This document shows positions 45,131 through 53,479 of a DNA stretch of 64,000 nt, piece by piece. The stretch lies in assembly GCF_030816915.1 (NCBI RefSeq), contig NZ_JAUSYN010000001.1, forward strand, positions 124,001-188,000, read 5' to 3'. A program made the translations under genes and the position numbers. The notes beneath the pieces are model-generated. The model had not been told where the DNA came from. It ran no database searches and saw nothing but the letters and a program-made list of their open reading frames with translations. This stretch comes from Streptomyces sp. B3I8. GTDB taxonomy: Bacteria; Actinomycetota; Actinomycetes; Streptomycetales; Streptomycetaceae. The first letter of the stretch is position 1. The number at the start of each line of letters is the position of its first letter.

Positions 45131-45985
45131 TCACTTCTCCTGTCGGTTGAGGAAGTCCAGCACCACACCGCCGAACTCGTCGGGGTACTGGAAGAGGAAG
45201 GCATGGCCGGCACCGCTGTAGAACACCGTCCTGGCGGTCGGCAGCTTCTGGGCCATGGCGAAGGAGTTGCCGGAGTCGACCATGACGTCATGCGAGCCGT
45301 TGGCCACCAGGACCGGCAGCTTCAGCTCCTCGAGCCGGGACCAGGCCGAGCCCGTACCGCTGCTCCAGCGCTGGATGGCCTGGAGCTGGTGGGTCCACTG
45401 CTCGGGCGGGACGTCCGCCTTGGAGTGCTGAAGACGGGTTTCGAGCCGGGCGAGCGACTCCTTGCCGAGCCGCACGCCCTCGTCGGTGAGCCCGAAGAAG
45501 AGGTACAGGAACGCCTCCTGGGAGGGGACCGGTGAGGTCATGTACTCCACGACGCGCTGCTCCAGCTCCGGCGTGCCGGGCACGCCGCCCGGACCACTGC
45601 CGGCCACGATCAGCTTCCGGACCAGCTCGGGGTGGTCGAGCGTCACGAGCTGCGCCACGAAGCCGCCGACCGACCAGCCGAGCAGGTCGACCTCGTCGAG
45701 GCCCAGGGCTGTCAGGAAGTCGAACGCCGACTCCGCCATGCCCTCCATGGTCGTCGGTACCTCGCCGGTGCTCTCGCTGACGCCGGCGTTGTCGAAGATG
45801 ATGACCCGCCGGTCCTGGGCGAGGACTTCGAGGAAGGCCGGGTCCCAGTGGTCGAGGGTGCCGCGGAAGCGCTGCAACAGGACCAGCGGGGGTACTGGCG
45901 CGGCTTTGCCGAAGTCCCGGTAGGCATACCGGGCCAGACGGCCCTCGACGTGAAGGGTGTCCGCGGTGTCGGAGATGTAGGCCAT
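45131..45985 (-). CDS. Alpha/beta hydrolase
   Basis: A 284-residue hydrolase. VIIFDNAGVSESTGEVP is the oxyanion/strand-4 region, DLLGWSVGGFVAQL the nucleophile elbow (G-W-S-V-G-G), VLVANGSHDVMVDSGN carries the acid and SGAGHAFLFQYP the catalytic His. The set is complete. It resembles hydrolases such as chloroperoxidase-like or ring-fission product hydrolases. AGGAG lies 7 nt upstream of the start. It is divergent from the HxlR gene and probably under its control. Confidence 0.9.
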   Translation of the reverse strand: MAYISDTADTLHVEGRLARYAYRDFGKAAPVPPLVLLQRFRGTLDHWDPAFLEVLAQDRRVIIFDNAGVSESTGEVPTTMEGMAESAFDFLTALGLDEVDLLGWSVGGFVAQLVTLDHPELVRKLIVAGSGPGGVPGTPELEQRVVEYMTSPVPSQEAFLYLFFGLTDEGVRLGKESLARLETRLQHSKADVPPEQWTHQLQAIQRWSSGTGSAWSRLEELKLPVLVANGSHDVMVDSGNSFAMAQKLPTARTVFYSGAGHAFLFQYPDEFGGVVLDFLNRQEK

Positions 45986-46111
45986 GAAGGCACTCCTAGT
46001 GGGTTTTATTTTGCTATCCACTCCAGTTAAGACCGGACTCCCCCTTTCGTCAAGCCGATGACCTGCTGAGTAGCATTTGACTACCCAGTAGGGTGTGGCT
46101 ACCCTCGTGGC
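45986..46111. promoter_or_regulatory. Divergent promoter/operator region of hydrolase-ABM operon and hxlR gene
   Basis: Holds GAGTAGC, then ACTACCCAGTAGGG and GGCTACCC in close order (about 46067-46105), i.e. repeated GTAG/CTAC half-sites in dyad arrangement, a plausible operator for the HxlR-type regulator. TTATTTTGCTATCC near 46010 is AT-rich and may be the minus-strand promoter. Confidence 0.55.
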
Positions 46112-46597
46112 GTGAGAAGAGCCAGGACACCAGACCCCCGTGTGTGTTCCATCGACGCGGCGATGCGCATCCTGGGCGAGAAGTGGGCCCTGCTGGCCTT
46201 GCGTGAGATCGTCTTCGGCGTCCGCCGCTTCGACGACATCGTCTTCAACACCGGTGCCGCCCGGAACATCCTCGCCGGCCGGCTCAAGTCGCTCGAGGCT
46301 GCCGGGGTCATCACCAGACAGCAGTACGAGACCAGCCCCGCCCGCTACGAGTACGGCCTGTCCGAGGCGGGCGAGCAGTTGATCACGATCCTGCACACCA
46401 TCCGCGACTGGGGTGACCGGTACGTCCGGACAGACCCGGAGAACATCGTCGCCTTCCGCCACAGCTGCGGTGCCGTACTGCATCCGGAGACCCGCTGCGG
46501 CGCGTGTGGTGAGGTTCTGGGCCCCTCGTCCGTCATCACGGCGGACCGCGACGTGCACCAGTCGGATCTCGCCGTGCCGGGTGGGGCACAGGCCTGA
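46112..46597 (+). CDS. HxlR-family transcriptional regulator
   Basis: A 161-residue regulator with the MarR-like winged helix of the HxlR family: VCSIDAAMRILGEKWALLAL, REIVFGVRRFDDIVFNTGAA, ARNILAGRLKSLEAAGVITR and YEYGLSEAGEQLITIL. The tail has CGAVLHPETRCGACGEVL, a four-cysteine zinc-ribbon-like end. Such regulators answer to quinones, aldehydes or redox stress. It faces the hydrolase/ABM operon and likely represses it and itself. Confidence 0.9.
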   Translation: MRRARTPDPRVCSIDAAMRILGEKWALLALREIVFGVRRFDDIVFNTGAARNILAGRLKSLEAAGVITRQQYETSPARYEYGLSEAGEQLITILHTIRDWGDRYVRTDPENIVAFRHSCGAVLHPETRCGACGEVLGPSSVITADRDVHQSDLAVPGGAQA

Positions 46598-46626
46598 CAG
46601 CCGCCCCGCCTGACGGTCGGCCCCTC

Positions 46627-46652
46627 GGCGGCGGCACCTGCTGTCCGCCGCC
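46627..46652. terminator. Hairpin between convergent genes
   Basis: Arms GGCGGCGG/CCGCCGCC with a 10-nt loop, midway between the ends of hxlR (+) and the enoyl-CoA hydratase gene (-). Confidence 0.55.
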
Positions 46653-46675
46653 TCATCCTCTCCCGGCGACCGACG

Positions 46676-47464
46676 TCAGCGCCCGCCGAAGTCCAGCACC
46701 GGGCGTGGCTGTCCGGCCTTGAGTGCGTTCACGGCCGATGCCAGACCGGCCTGGGCGTCCTCGGTCTCGAACAGGGGCAGGGCGATGTCGAACATCGCCT
46801 CGTCGGCCGCAGCGGTTCCGCCCACGCGCCAGGCCCGCAGCAATGCCTTGTGTACGGCGTAGGCCCGGGTGGGGCCGCTGGTGAGCCGGTGCGCGAACGC
46901 CTTCGCCTCCTTTTCCAGCGCGGAGTCTTCAAGGACCCGGTTCACCACACCCGCCTCGGCCATGGCCGTGGCCGAGATCTGCTCCGACGTCAGGGCCCAC
47001 TCGGAGGCGCGGGCCTGCCCCGCGCGCTGGGCGGCCCGGTAGATGCCGCCGAGCAGGGTGACGAGACCGAGCGACTGCTCGGGGTGGCCGAACCGCGCGC
47101 TCTGGGCGGCGAAGATGACGTCGGCGCGCAGCGCGAGTTCGAAACCGCCTCCGGCGCACAGGCCCTGCACGGCGGCGACGACCGGGATGGGCAGCCGTTC
47201 GAACTCGTTGAAGACGTTCATGTACCGCTCGAACAGCGTGCGCAGCTCGCGTACGTTCATGTCGGGCCAGTCCATGATGTCGCCGCCGAAGCTGAAGTCC
47301 GGCCCGTCGGCGCGCAGGAGGAGGGCTCGGGCGTCACTGGACGCTATGGCGGCCAGCGCTTCGGCGAGTTCCTCCACAAGGGGCTTGTCCAGGCGGTTCT
47401 GGGGCGGGTTTCGCAGCACCACGGTCGCCAGACGGTCGTCGATCGTGTATGTGAGACGGGGCAT
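46676..47464 (-). CDS. Enoyl-CoA hydratase/isomerase family protein
   Basis: A 262-residue crotonase-fold enzyme. The oxyanion-hole segments are RALLLRADGPDFSFGGDIMD and VAAVQGLCAGGGFELALRAD, followed by FGHPEQSLGLVTLLGGIYRA, where the second catalytic Glu is present (PEQSLG). Members hydrate or isomerise acyl-CoA thioesters. It is the last gene of a four-gene minus-strand operon with a flavin reductase and two hydrolases, which fits a catabolic route ending in CoA intermediates. Confidence 0.88.
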   Translation of the reverse strand: MPRLTYTIDDRLATVVLRNPPQNRLDKPLVEELAEALAAIASSDARALLLRADGPDFSFGGDIMDWPDMNVRELRTLFERYMNVFNEFERLPIPVVAAVQGLCAGGGFELALRADVIFAAQSARFGHPEQSLGLVTLLGGIYRAAQRAGQARASEWALTSEQISATAMAEAGVVNRVLEDSALEKEAKAFAHRLTSGPTRAYAVHKALLRAWRVGGTAAADEAMFDIALPLFETEDAQAGLASAVNALKAGQPRPVLDFGGR

Positions 47465-47542
47465 GAGGTCCTTCCAGGGGAATGAGCCGGCTGTCGGCGG
47501 CCGGGCGTGCGAGGGGATGAAGAAGCGGAACCGGCCGGCGTG

Positions 47543-48433
47543 TCAGCCCAGGTGGAGGGTGAACCAGTCGCGGGCGGCGGCGCTCGTCGTGGGGAATTCG
47601 GAGAGGTAGGACGCGAAGTGGCCCCCGTCGACGAGCTGCAGTCGCTTGGGTTCGAGGGCGCGCTCGTAGGCGGAGAGCATCAGATCCGTGAGGGTGATCG
47701 GGTCGTTCTTCGCGACGATCAGCAGCAGGGGTGTCGGCGAGATCCGGGAGATCCACGACCCGGGCTCGTACATGCGGGCTGCCATATTGGACCGGAGAGT
47801 GATCTTGTTCTCCCAGCCGTCTGGGGCGGTGCTCAGGTAGAAGTCGACGGCATCGGGAGCCCGGTAGGAGGCCGGCACCGACTGATCGGAGCTGACGACC
47901 GCCTGGGTGCGGGGCTCCTCGCCGCGGAACTGCGCGCGTTCGTCGGCGGAGAAGACCTCGTTCAGCTGGGCGACGGCGTCCGGAGCCACCCGGCGCAGCC
48001 CCTGCTCGTATCCGCTGATGGTGGGCACCTGAGCGACCACGCAGCGCAGCCGCCGGTCGGTGGCGCCCAGAACCAGTGCGTGGCCGCCGGAGTAGCTGGT
48101 CCCCCACACGCCGATGCGCTGCGCATCGACCTCCGGTCGGCTCTCCAGGTAGGAGACGGCCCGGCGCCAGTCCTTGATCTGCTGCCAGGGGTCGATGTCG
48201 TGGCGCGGTGTGCCGTCGCTGGCGCCGAAGTTGCGGTGGTCGTGGACCAGGACGGCGAACCCGGCCTGTGCGAACACCTCGGCGAACTGCGCCAGACGCT
48301 GTTCTTTGACCCCGGCGAAGCCGTGCGCCATCGTGATCGCCGGATGGGGGCCTGGTCCGCCGGGCAGGTAGAACCATCCGCGCAGGGTCAGTCCCGGCTC
48401 GGCCTCGAATTCCACGTCTTCGCGTGTGGCCAT
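47543..48433 (-). CDS. Alpha/beta hydrolase (dienelactone hydrolase / S15-like)
   Basis: A 296-residue hydrolase. FYLPGGPGPHPAITMAHGFA is the oxyanion strand, VLVHDHRNFGASDGTPRHDI the next loop, IGVWGTSYSGGHALVLGATD the nucleophile elbow (G-T-S-Y-S-G-G), VAKNDPITLTDLM holds the acid and QLVDGGHFASYL the His. The order is that of DUF1100/dienelactone-type esterases. It lies 25 nt after the hydrolase-NTF2 fusion gene in the same operon. Confidence 0.88.
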   Translation of the reverse strand: MATREDVEFEAEPGLTLRGWFYLPGGPGPHPAITMAHGFAGVKEQRLAQFAEVFAQAGFAVLVHDHRNFGASDGTPRHDIDPWQQIKDWRRAVSYLESRPEVDAQRIGVWGTSYSGGHALVLGATDRRLRCVVAQVPTISGYEQGLRRVAPDAVAQLNEVFSADERAQFRGEEPRTQAVVSSDQSVPASYRAPDAVDFYLSTAPDGWENKITLRSNMAARMYEPGSWISRISPTPLLLIVAKNDPITLTDLMLSAYERALEPKRLQLVDGGHFASYLSEFPTTSAAARDWFTLHLG

Positions 48434-48458
48434 GGCGTATTTTCCGTTCCGAGAATCG

Positions 48459-49685
48459 TCAGTGGGCGTGGTGGAAGTGGCCGGGGTCGACGGTTGCGGC
48501 GAGGCGCTCGCCGAGCTCGGCGGAGAATCTCAAAGCCGCCTCCAGGGGCCGGTGGTGGATGGCCACATGGCTGATGCGGTCCTCGTCGTCCTTGGTGAGG
48601 ACCGTGACGCCGAAGATCTCGTGGCCGCCGAAGGCGGTCGCCTCCCACTCCAGGTAGGTGCGCGGCCCGGCAGTGGTCTCCCGGATGAACTGAAGGGACT
48701 CGTAGATCCGGCTCGCCGCGCTCATCGTGGCCTTGACCTGGTCGCGTCCTTGGACGGGGATGGCCAGCACGCTCGCCTCCAGGACGATGTCCTCGGCGAA
48801 CGCGGCGGCGAACGCGGTGTCGGCCTTGCCTGCGAAGGCGTTCCGCCAGCCCCGGCCGGGCGCCTGCGGCGTGCTGCCGGCCGCCGTGGGAAGACCGGTG
48901 ACGAATGCCTCGATCCGGGCGGCGACCTCCGCGGGTGCCTCCACATGGGCCCAGTGGCCCGCGCCCTGGACGGCGAAGAACTCCGGTGCCCTGAAGCGGG
49001 GCAGCACGTGGGCCTTCACCAGTTCGTCGGTGACGAAGCCGTCGGCGGCGCCGCGGCCCACCAGGACGGGTCCCTGGTACTCGCTCGGCGTCTGCCCGCG
49101 CGGGTCTCCGTCGTTCCAGCAGTCGACCAGATCACGGACGACGGGTTGCGGGATCCGGGTGCCGGTCACGACCAGCCGGTCGAGTTCCGCCTCCGCCAGA
49201 GCGACGGACAGCTGCCGGCGTACCGTGCGCTGGCCGTCGGCGTCGCCGCCCAGCGAGCGGAACTGCTCGGCCGCCTCTGCGGGGAGGCCGACACCGGCCA
49301 GCGGCACGGGCGAGAGCAGTACCAGGCCGAGCGCGGGGCAGGAGTGGCCCGCTGCCACCAGTTCGGCGACGAGGGTCCCCATGCTCTGGCCCACGAGGAC
49401 GAACGGTTTGTCCAGCGCCTCCACGACCGCTCCGACGTCCCGCGAGAAGCGGGTCAGGTCGAACGGCCCGCCGGAGGCGGTGCGGTCCCCGCTGCCGGCG
49501 AGATCGAGTTGGACGTACTCGAAGCCGGGTGCGGCCAGCGCGTCGATCACCCCGTCCCAGACGTACTGGTCGTCCAGGAAGCCGTGAACGAACACGAGAG
49601 CTGTGTCACCGGTGCCCCGGCGCCTGAAGCGGATGTCGGTGGCCGCCACCCGCTCCGTTCTCGTCAAACCCGCTGTCCGGGTCAT
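48459..49685 (-). CDS. Alpha/beta hydrolase fused to a SnoaL/NTF2-like domain
   Basis: A 408-residue two-domain protein. Residues 1-265: hydrolase with TALVFVHGFLDDQYVWDGVI, nucleophile elbow VLVGQSMGTLVAEL (G-Q-S-M-G), acid in VGRGAADGFV and His in VQGAGHWAHVEAP. Residues about 285-408: NTF2-like barrel (WRNAFAGKADTAFAAAFAED, then VLEASVLAIPVQGRDQVKAT and YLEWEATAFGGHEIFGVTVL). The start at 49685 overlaps the flavin reductase stop (ATGA). Fusion of these folds in one chain suggests successive steps on one substrate or substrate capture. Confidence 0.85.
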   Translation of the reverse strand: MTRTAGLTRTERVAATDIRFRRRGTGDTALVFVHGFLDDQYVWDGVIDALAAPGFEYVQLDLAGSGDRTASGGPFDLTRFSRDVGAVVEALDKPFVLVGQSMGTLVAELVAAGHSCPALGLVLLSPVPLAGVGLPAEAAEQFRSLGGDADGQRTVRRQLSVALAEAELDRLVVTGTRIPQPVVRDLVDCWNDGDPRGQTPSEYQGPVLVGRGAADGFVTDELVKAHVLPRFRAPEFFAVQGAGHWAHVEAPAEVAARIEAFVTGLPTAAGSTPQAPGRGWRNAFAGKADTAFAAAFAEDIVLEASVLAIPVQGRDQVKATMSAASRIYESLQFIRETTAGPRTYLEWEATAFGGHEIFGVTVLTKDDEDRISHVAIHHRPLEAALRFSAELGERLAATVDPGHFHHAH

Positions 49686-50410
49686 GCCTTGGGCCCTTCG
49701 GTGAGGGTGGAGCCGGACGCGGACCACGCGTCGGTGTCGATGGGCGACCAGTCGGAGGCGTGTTCGTCGAGGCGGTGCATGCGTGTCTGTGCATGCCTGG
49801 CGACGAGGTCGTCGTCGAGTGGTGTGGTGAAGACGGTGTTGACCAGCGTGTACTCCGCCGCCAGGCGGCCGACGGACGGAATGGCGGCCGTGTCGACGCG
49901 TCCGCCCGGCAGGTAGAGGTCGTCGCGGATGTAGAAGCGCACCACTTCGCCCCACACCACGTGATCGAGGCTCCCCTCGACGGGCAGGATGCGCCGCAGC
50001 CGGCACTCGAAGGCGATGGGCGTGTCCTTCACCCGGCGCGGACGTACCTCCTGCGAGGCCTCGGTCTCCAGCTCCAACGCACTGAACTCGTCGACGTCGC
50101 TCTCGAACTCGAAGGCCGAACGGTGCAGATGGCCGGCTAGAGGCAGAGTGGCCGTGTTGACCACGAACTCACCCGTGTCGCGGATGTTGATGAACGTGTC
50201 CTTGAGCGTGACGCCGTCCGCCCGGGGCTGCAGGGAGATCGACAGCATGGGCGGCTTGCGGCCCACGGCCGTGAAGAAGGACACCGGTGCGAGGTTTCCC
50301 ACGCCGTCGGCGGATTCCGTGCTCACCCAGGCGATCGCGCGGGGAATGATCCCCCCGATGAGGAGTTTGTAGGCCGACTTGGCATCCAGATCTGCGGCAT
50401 CGACGAACAT
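49682..50410 (-). CDS. Flavin reductase (FMN-binding, NADH:FMN oxidoreductase-like)
   Basis: A 242-residue protein with the split-barrel FMN fold: KLLIGGIIPRAIAWVSTESA, then NLAPVSFFTAVGRKPPMLSI (phosphate-binding loop) and FINIRDTGEFVVNTATLPLA. The later part (CRLRRILPVEGSLDHVVWGE, VGRLAAEYTLVN) is the usual dimer and active-site sheet. It could supply reduced FMN to a monooxygenase or act directly as a reductase. It is the first gene of the four-gene operon and divergent from a decayed TetR gene. Confidence 0.88.
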   Translation of the reverse strand: MFVDAADLDAKSAYKLLIGGIIPRAIAWVSTESADGVGNLAPVSFFTAVGRKPPMLSISLQPRADGVTLKDTFINIRDTGEFVVNTATLPLAGHLHRSAFEFESDVDEFSALELETEASQEVRPRRVKDTPIAFECRLRRILPVEGSLDHVVWGEVVRFYIRDDLYLPGGRVDTAAIPSVGRLAAEYTLVNTVFTTPLDDDLVARHAQTRMHRLDEHASDWSPIDTDAWSASGSTLTEGPKA

Positions 50411-50574
50411 CTGTGCACCTTTCACGCTGATTCCCGCACAGCCCTGACTGGCCCACGGGACCTCCGGGGTGCCCTTTCCTGGTTCGTGTCCTTGGCCTGC
50501 GCTGCGGCGCAGCTGCGGCCTGCCGACGCCGTTGCGGGGGAACTGGCGGGGCACTTCGCGCTCACCCACGGAGT

Positions 50575-50607
50575 GTGAAATAACTGTATGAGCTACGGCT
50601 ATTTCAC
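50575..50607. promoter_or_regulatory. Dyad element in the divergent region of the flavin reductase operon
   Basis: GTGAAATA and TATTTCAC form 8-bp arms around 17 nt. Its right half (GAGCTACGGCTATTTC, 50590-50605) recurs with one mismatch at 56180-56195, upstream of the CGNR gene. It is a good operator candidate. Confidence 0.55.
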
Positions 50608-50776
50608 GCAAGGTCGGGGGCAGTGTCCGACACGGCACCCGCCCCGGCCCGCGACCTGTGACACCCGCTCGCGGGCTCCTCGTGCGCGGCCCCGCCGGTA
50701 CGAGGAGCCGCTGGCGGCCGGCGAACCGACGGAGGCCATCGCCGCAGGATCAGAGGCGGTCAACGCCGGGAAAGGG

Positions 50777-51459
50777 GTGGCACCACGTGCCGGGCATCAC
50801 GCGCACAGGCGGCCGGACACCGGGAGCAGATCGTCGCCACCGCTTCGAGGATGTTCCGGGAAAGAGGCTTCGAGGTCAGCCTCGCGGAACCGACCGATGC
50901 GGTCGGACTGACGACCGGCGCCCTCTACCGGCAGTTCCACTCCAAGGAGGCCCTTCCCGGCGAGGCCACGGAACGCGCCTTCGGGGAACTGCGGGCGCTC
51001 CTGGCCGGGTTCGAGGCGGCGGGCGACGATGATCGGACCGCGGCCCGGGAGGCACTGATCGGCTACCACTTCTCGCCCGAGCACCGCGACATCACGGCGA
51101 CCGGATGCCCCGCTTCCGTCCTGAGCGCGGACGTCTCCCGGCAACCTCCGGACTCCCGGGCCAAGGAGCAGTACATCCGCGGAGTCCGCGAGCCGGCCGG
51201 CCGGCTCGGAAACGCGGCACCGGACACAGCGGCGCACCCTCCCGCAGAAGAGGCCGACGACCCGGCAGTGCCCGACGACGCCCTCGCGACGCTCTGCACC
51301 ATGGTCGGAGCGCTGGTGCTCGCCCGCGCGACGGCGGGTTCATCCCTGTCGGAGCGCCTTCCGGCAACGGCCCGCACCACGGTCTCGGCACCCGGCCGCC
51401 GGCAGTCACCCTCCGCAGCACCGGGCCAACTCCCGGGTCCCCCGGCACGTTCAGAATAG
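50777..51459 (+). pseudogene. TetR-family regulator, probably decayed
   Basis: The protein-like part reads ASRAQAAGHREQIVATASRM and FRERGFEVSLAEPTDAVGLT, TGALYRQFHSKEAL, ending ALCTMVGALVLARATAGSSL. The usual GTG start (50777) lies in another frame, so an indel separates it from the helix-turn-helix; a residue is also missing in GFE(G)VSLAEL, with Leu to Pro in the same helix. The middle of the ligand domain is shortened. If translation began at the ATG at 50851 it would lack helix 1. It faces the flavin reductase operon and was probably its repressor. Confidence 0.6.
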
Positions 51460-51478
51460 ATAGTGCATGTAATCTATT
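51455..51478. promoter_or_regulatory. AT-rich operator-like dyad before the quinone oxidoreductase gene
   Basis: AATAGAT and ATCTATT, perfect 7-bp arms 10 nt apart, in otherwise GC-rich DNA, 76 bp upstream of the start at 51554. It overlaps the end of the TetR relic. Likely a regulator site and promoter. Confidence 0.55.
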
Positions 51479-51553
51479 TTTGGCCGAGGGGTCGCCGCAC
51501 CCACACCACGTGGCCGGGCCGGCCCACCCCTCACCACGTGAAGGAGAAGCGAC

Positions 51554-52558
51554 ATGAAGGCCGTAATCGTCAGGCATCCCGGTGAAAAGGACGTACTGGA
51601 GGTCACCGATCTTCCGGATCCGGGCCGTCCCGGGCCGGGTGAGGTGCGGGTACGCATTCACGCGAGCGCCCTGAACTATCACGACAACATGGTCATGGGC
51701 AGCCCCGACACCCCGGTGGGCCATGTGCCGCTCGCGGACGGGGCGGGGGTGGTCGAGGCCGTGGGCGAGTCCGTCACGCACCTGGCCACCGGCGACGCGG
51801 TCTTCGCGCGCTTCTTCCCGGGCTGGCTGGCGGGCGGCCCGGTGATCGACCACTTCGGCACCACCCCTGGCATCGGTGTGCCCGGCTACGCACGAGAGGT
51901 CGTCGTCGCACCCGCCGTGCAGTTCGAGCGGGCCCCGCGCGGCTACTCCCACCTCGAAGCCGCCACCCTGACCGTGGCCGGGCTCACGGCGTGGGCCGCC
52001 CTGCACGACAACGGCGGCGTCAAGTCGGGCGACACGATCGTGCTCCAGGGCACCGGCGGCGTTTCCGTCTTCGCCCTGCAGCTCGCGAAACTCGCCGGCG
52101 CCACCACGATCGTCACCTCCTCGTCCGAAGAGAAACTCAAGCGCGCTCGCGCGCTCGGAGCCGACCACGTCATCAACTACCGGTCCCAGCCCGAGTGGGG
52201 TGAGCGGGTCCGAGAACTGACGAAGGGCAGCGGCGCGGATCTCGTGCTCGACGTGGGCGGCCCGTCGACCCTGCCCCAGTCCATCCAGGCGGTCCGCGTC
52301 GGTGGCCGCATCTCCGTGATCGGCGTACTGACCGGACTGTCCGGGGACATTCCGACCGGAGCCATCAACATGAAGCAGGTCAGGCTGAACGGCGTTCTCG
52401 TCGGCAACCACCAGCAGCTGGGCGACCTGGTCCGCGCGATCGAGGGATCCGGCCTGCGTCCCGTGATCGACCGGAAGTTCCCCCTCGAAGAGCTGGGCGA
52501 AGCGCTCCGCTACTTCACCTCCGGCGCACATCTGGGCAAGGTCGGCATCGAATTGTGA
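51554..52558 (+). CDS. Zinc-independent quinone oxidoreductase / MDR family protein
   Basis: A 334-residue medium-chain reductase without the structural or catalytic zinc ligands. N-terminal GroES-like domain: IHASALNYHDNMVMGSPDTP, then GDAVFARFFPGW. Nucleotide domain: SGDTIVLQGTGGVSVFALQL (glycine-rich loop), VTSSSEEKLKRARALGADHV, binding NADPH. GRISVIGVLTGLSG and LGDLVRAIEGSGLRPVIDRK are usual late strands. Members reduce quinones or enones. It lies between two TetR-type genes in the same direction. Confidence 0.9.
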   Translation: MKAVIVRHPGEKDVLEVTDLPDPGRPGPGEVRVRIHASALNYHDNMVMGSPDTPVGHVPLADGAGVVEAVGESVTHLATGDAVFARFFPGWLAGGPVIDHFGTTPGIGVPGYAREVVVAPAVQFERAPRGYSHLEAATLTVAGLTAWAALHDNGGVKSGDTIVLQGTGGVSVFALQLAKLAGATTIVTSSSEEKLKRARALGADHVINYRSQPEWGERVRELTKGSGADLVLDVGGPSTLPQSIQAVRVGGRISVIGVLTGLSGDIPTGAINMKQVRLNGVLVGNHQQLGDLVRAIEGSGLRPVIDRKFPLEELGEALRYFTSGAHLGKVGIEL

Positions 52559-52751
52559 GAGTCACGGAGCCGCGGACACCGGTGGCCCGCGCTGCCGCCA
52601 CCCGTCCTGACGGTTTCCCCCGGGGACCGGCCGCTCCGTCGGAGGCAGGGCGCGAGGAGGCGGCCACCGCGCACTCAGGCTCCTGTGTACCGAGGAGCGG
52701 GCCGGTGACCGGCGGCGGGAGCATGTGGCGCCCGTCTCGCGCCCACATATT

Positions 52752-52767
52752 GCACCGATCGGTCTCA
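52752..52767. promoter_or_regulatory. Operator-like motif, copy 1 (tetR upstream)
   Basis: GCACCGATCGGTCTCA, with the palindromic core ACCGATCGGT, 30 bp before the tetR ATG. The same 16-mer with one change lies before the MFS gene at 53435. Likely bound by the TetR protein encoded between them. Confidence 0.65.
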
Positions 52768-52797
52768 TTTCCTATTGTTCTCGTCAGGAGGGTTCTC

Positions 52798-53367
52798 ATG
52801 GCACGGACCAAAAGCTTCGAACCGGCTTTCGCGCTCCAGCAGGCGCTGTTCGAGTTCTGGCGGGACGGTTACGAGCGCACCTCCACCGACGCCCTGACCG
52901 CCGCCATGGGAATCGGCAAGCGCAGCCTGTACGACACCTTCGGCACCAAACACGACCTCTACCTGCGCACGCTGACGACCTACATCGCGCACGCGGAGGA
53001 GTCCCACACACAAGCGGTCGAGGCCGCACCGGGCGGAGGACTCGCCGGCGTGCGCGCACTGCTGCGGTCCCGTGTGGCCCTCCCCGGCTGCCCCTCGGGC
53101 TGCTTCGCAGTGAACGCCGCGACGGAGCGCCCGGACGACCCGGACGTGCATGCAGCCGTCCATGGGTACTTCACTCGTTCCACCGACCGGATCGCCTGGC
53201 TCCTCCGCCAGGAGGACCAGTGGGCGGGTACCCGGAGGGAGCGGCTCGACCGCGCGGCGCAGGCAATCCACAACGGCTGGCTCGGCCTTCGCGTGCAGGC
53301 ACGGCTGGGATCGCCGGACCCGGAGCTCGACGCGGCCGCAGACGATCTGCTGTCGCCTCTGCGCTGA
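52798..53367 (+). CDS. TetR-family transcriptional regulator
   Basis: A 189-residue repressor. The helix-turn-helix is FEFWRDGYERTSTDALTAAM and GIGKRSLYDTFGTKHDLYLR. The ligand domain includes PGCPSGCFAVNAATERPDDP, the CPxGC...N pattern of the YxaF/LmrA-like subgroup. AGGAGG lies 6 nt before the ATG. It is followed by an MFS gene in the same direction and shares an operator-like motif with it, so it probably represses itself and the transporter. Confidence 0.92.
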   Translation: MARTKSFEPAFALQQALFEFWRDGYERTSTDALTAAMGIGKRSLYDTFGTKHDLYLRTLTTYIAHAEESHTQAVEAAPGGGLAGVRALLRSRVALPGCPSGCFAVNAATERPDDPDVHAAVHGYFTRSTDRIAWLLRQEDQWAGTRRERLDRAAQAIHNGWLGLRVQARLGSPDPELDAAADDLLSPLR

Positions 53368-53434
53368 CCCACTCCGCGGCCGCCGCCCACCCCACCCCCC
53401 TTGCCCGGCCCCGCCGTTCGCACACCCACTTTCC

Positions 53435-53450
53435 GCACCGTTCGGTCTCA
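53435..53450. promoter_or_regulatory. Operator-like motif, copy 2 (MFS upstream)
   Basis: GCACCGTTCGGTCTCA, 15 of 16 bases as in the copy at 52752, 29 bp before the MFS start. The spacing to the start codon is nearly the same in both places. Confidence 0.65.
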
Positions 53451-53479
53451 AATGATCTGTCCCGAGAAAGGCAACTGTC

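Noticed and set aside
45986..46558. Extension of the hydrolase frame upstream of 45985
   Set aside because: It runs antisense to the hxlR gene; the ATG at 45985 has AGGAG and begins at the conserved fold start.
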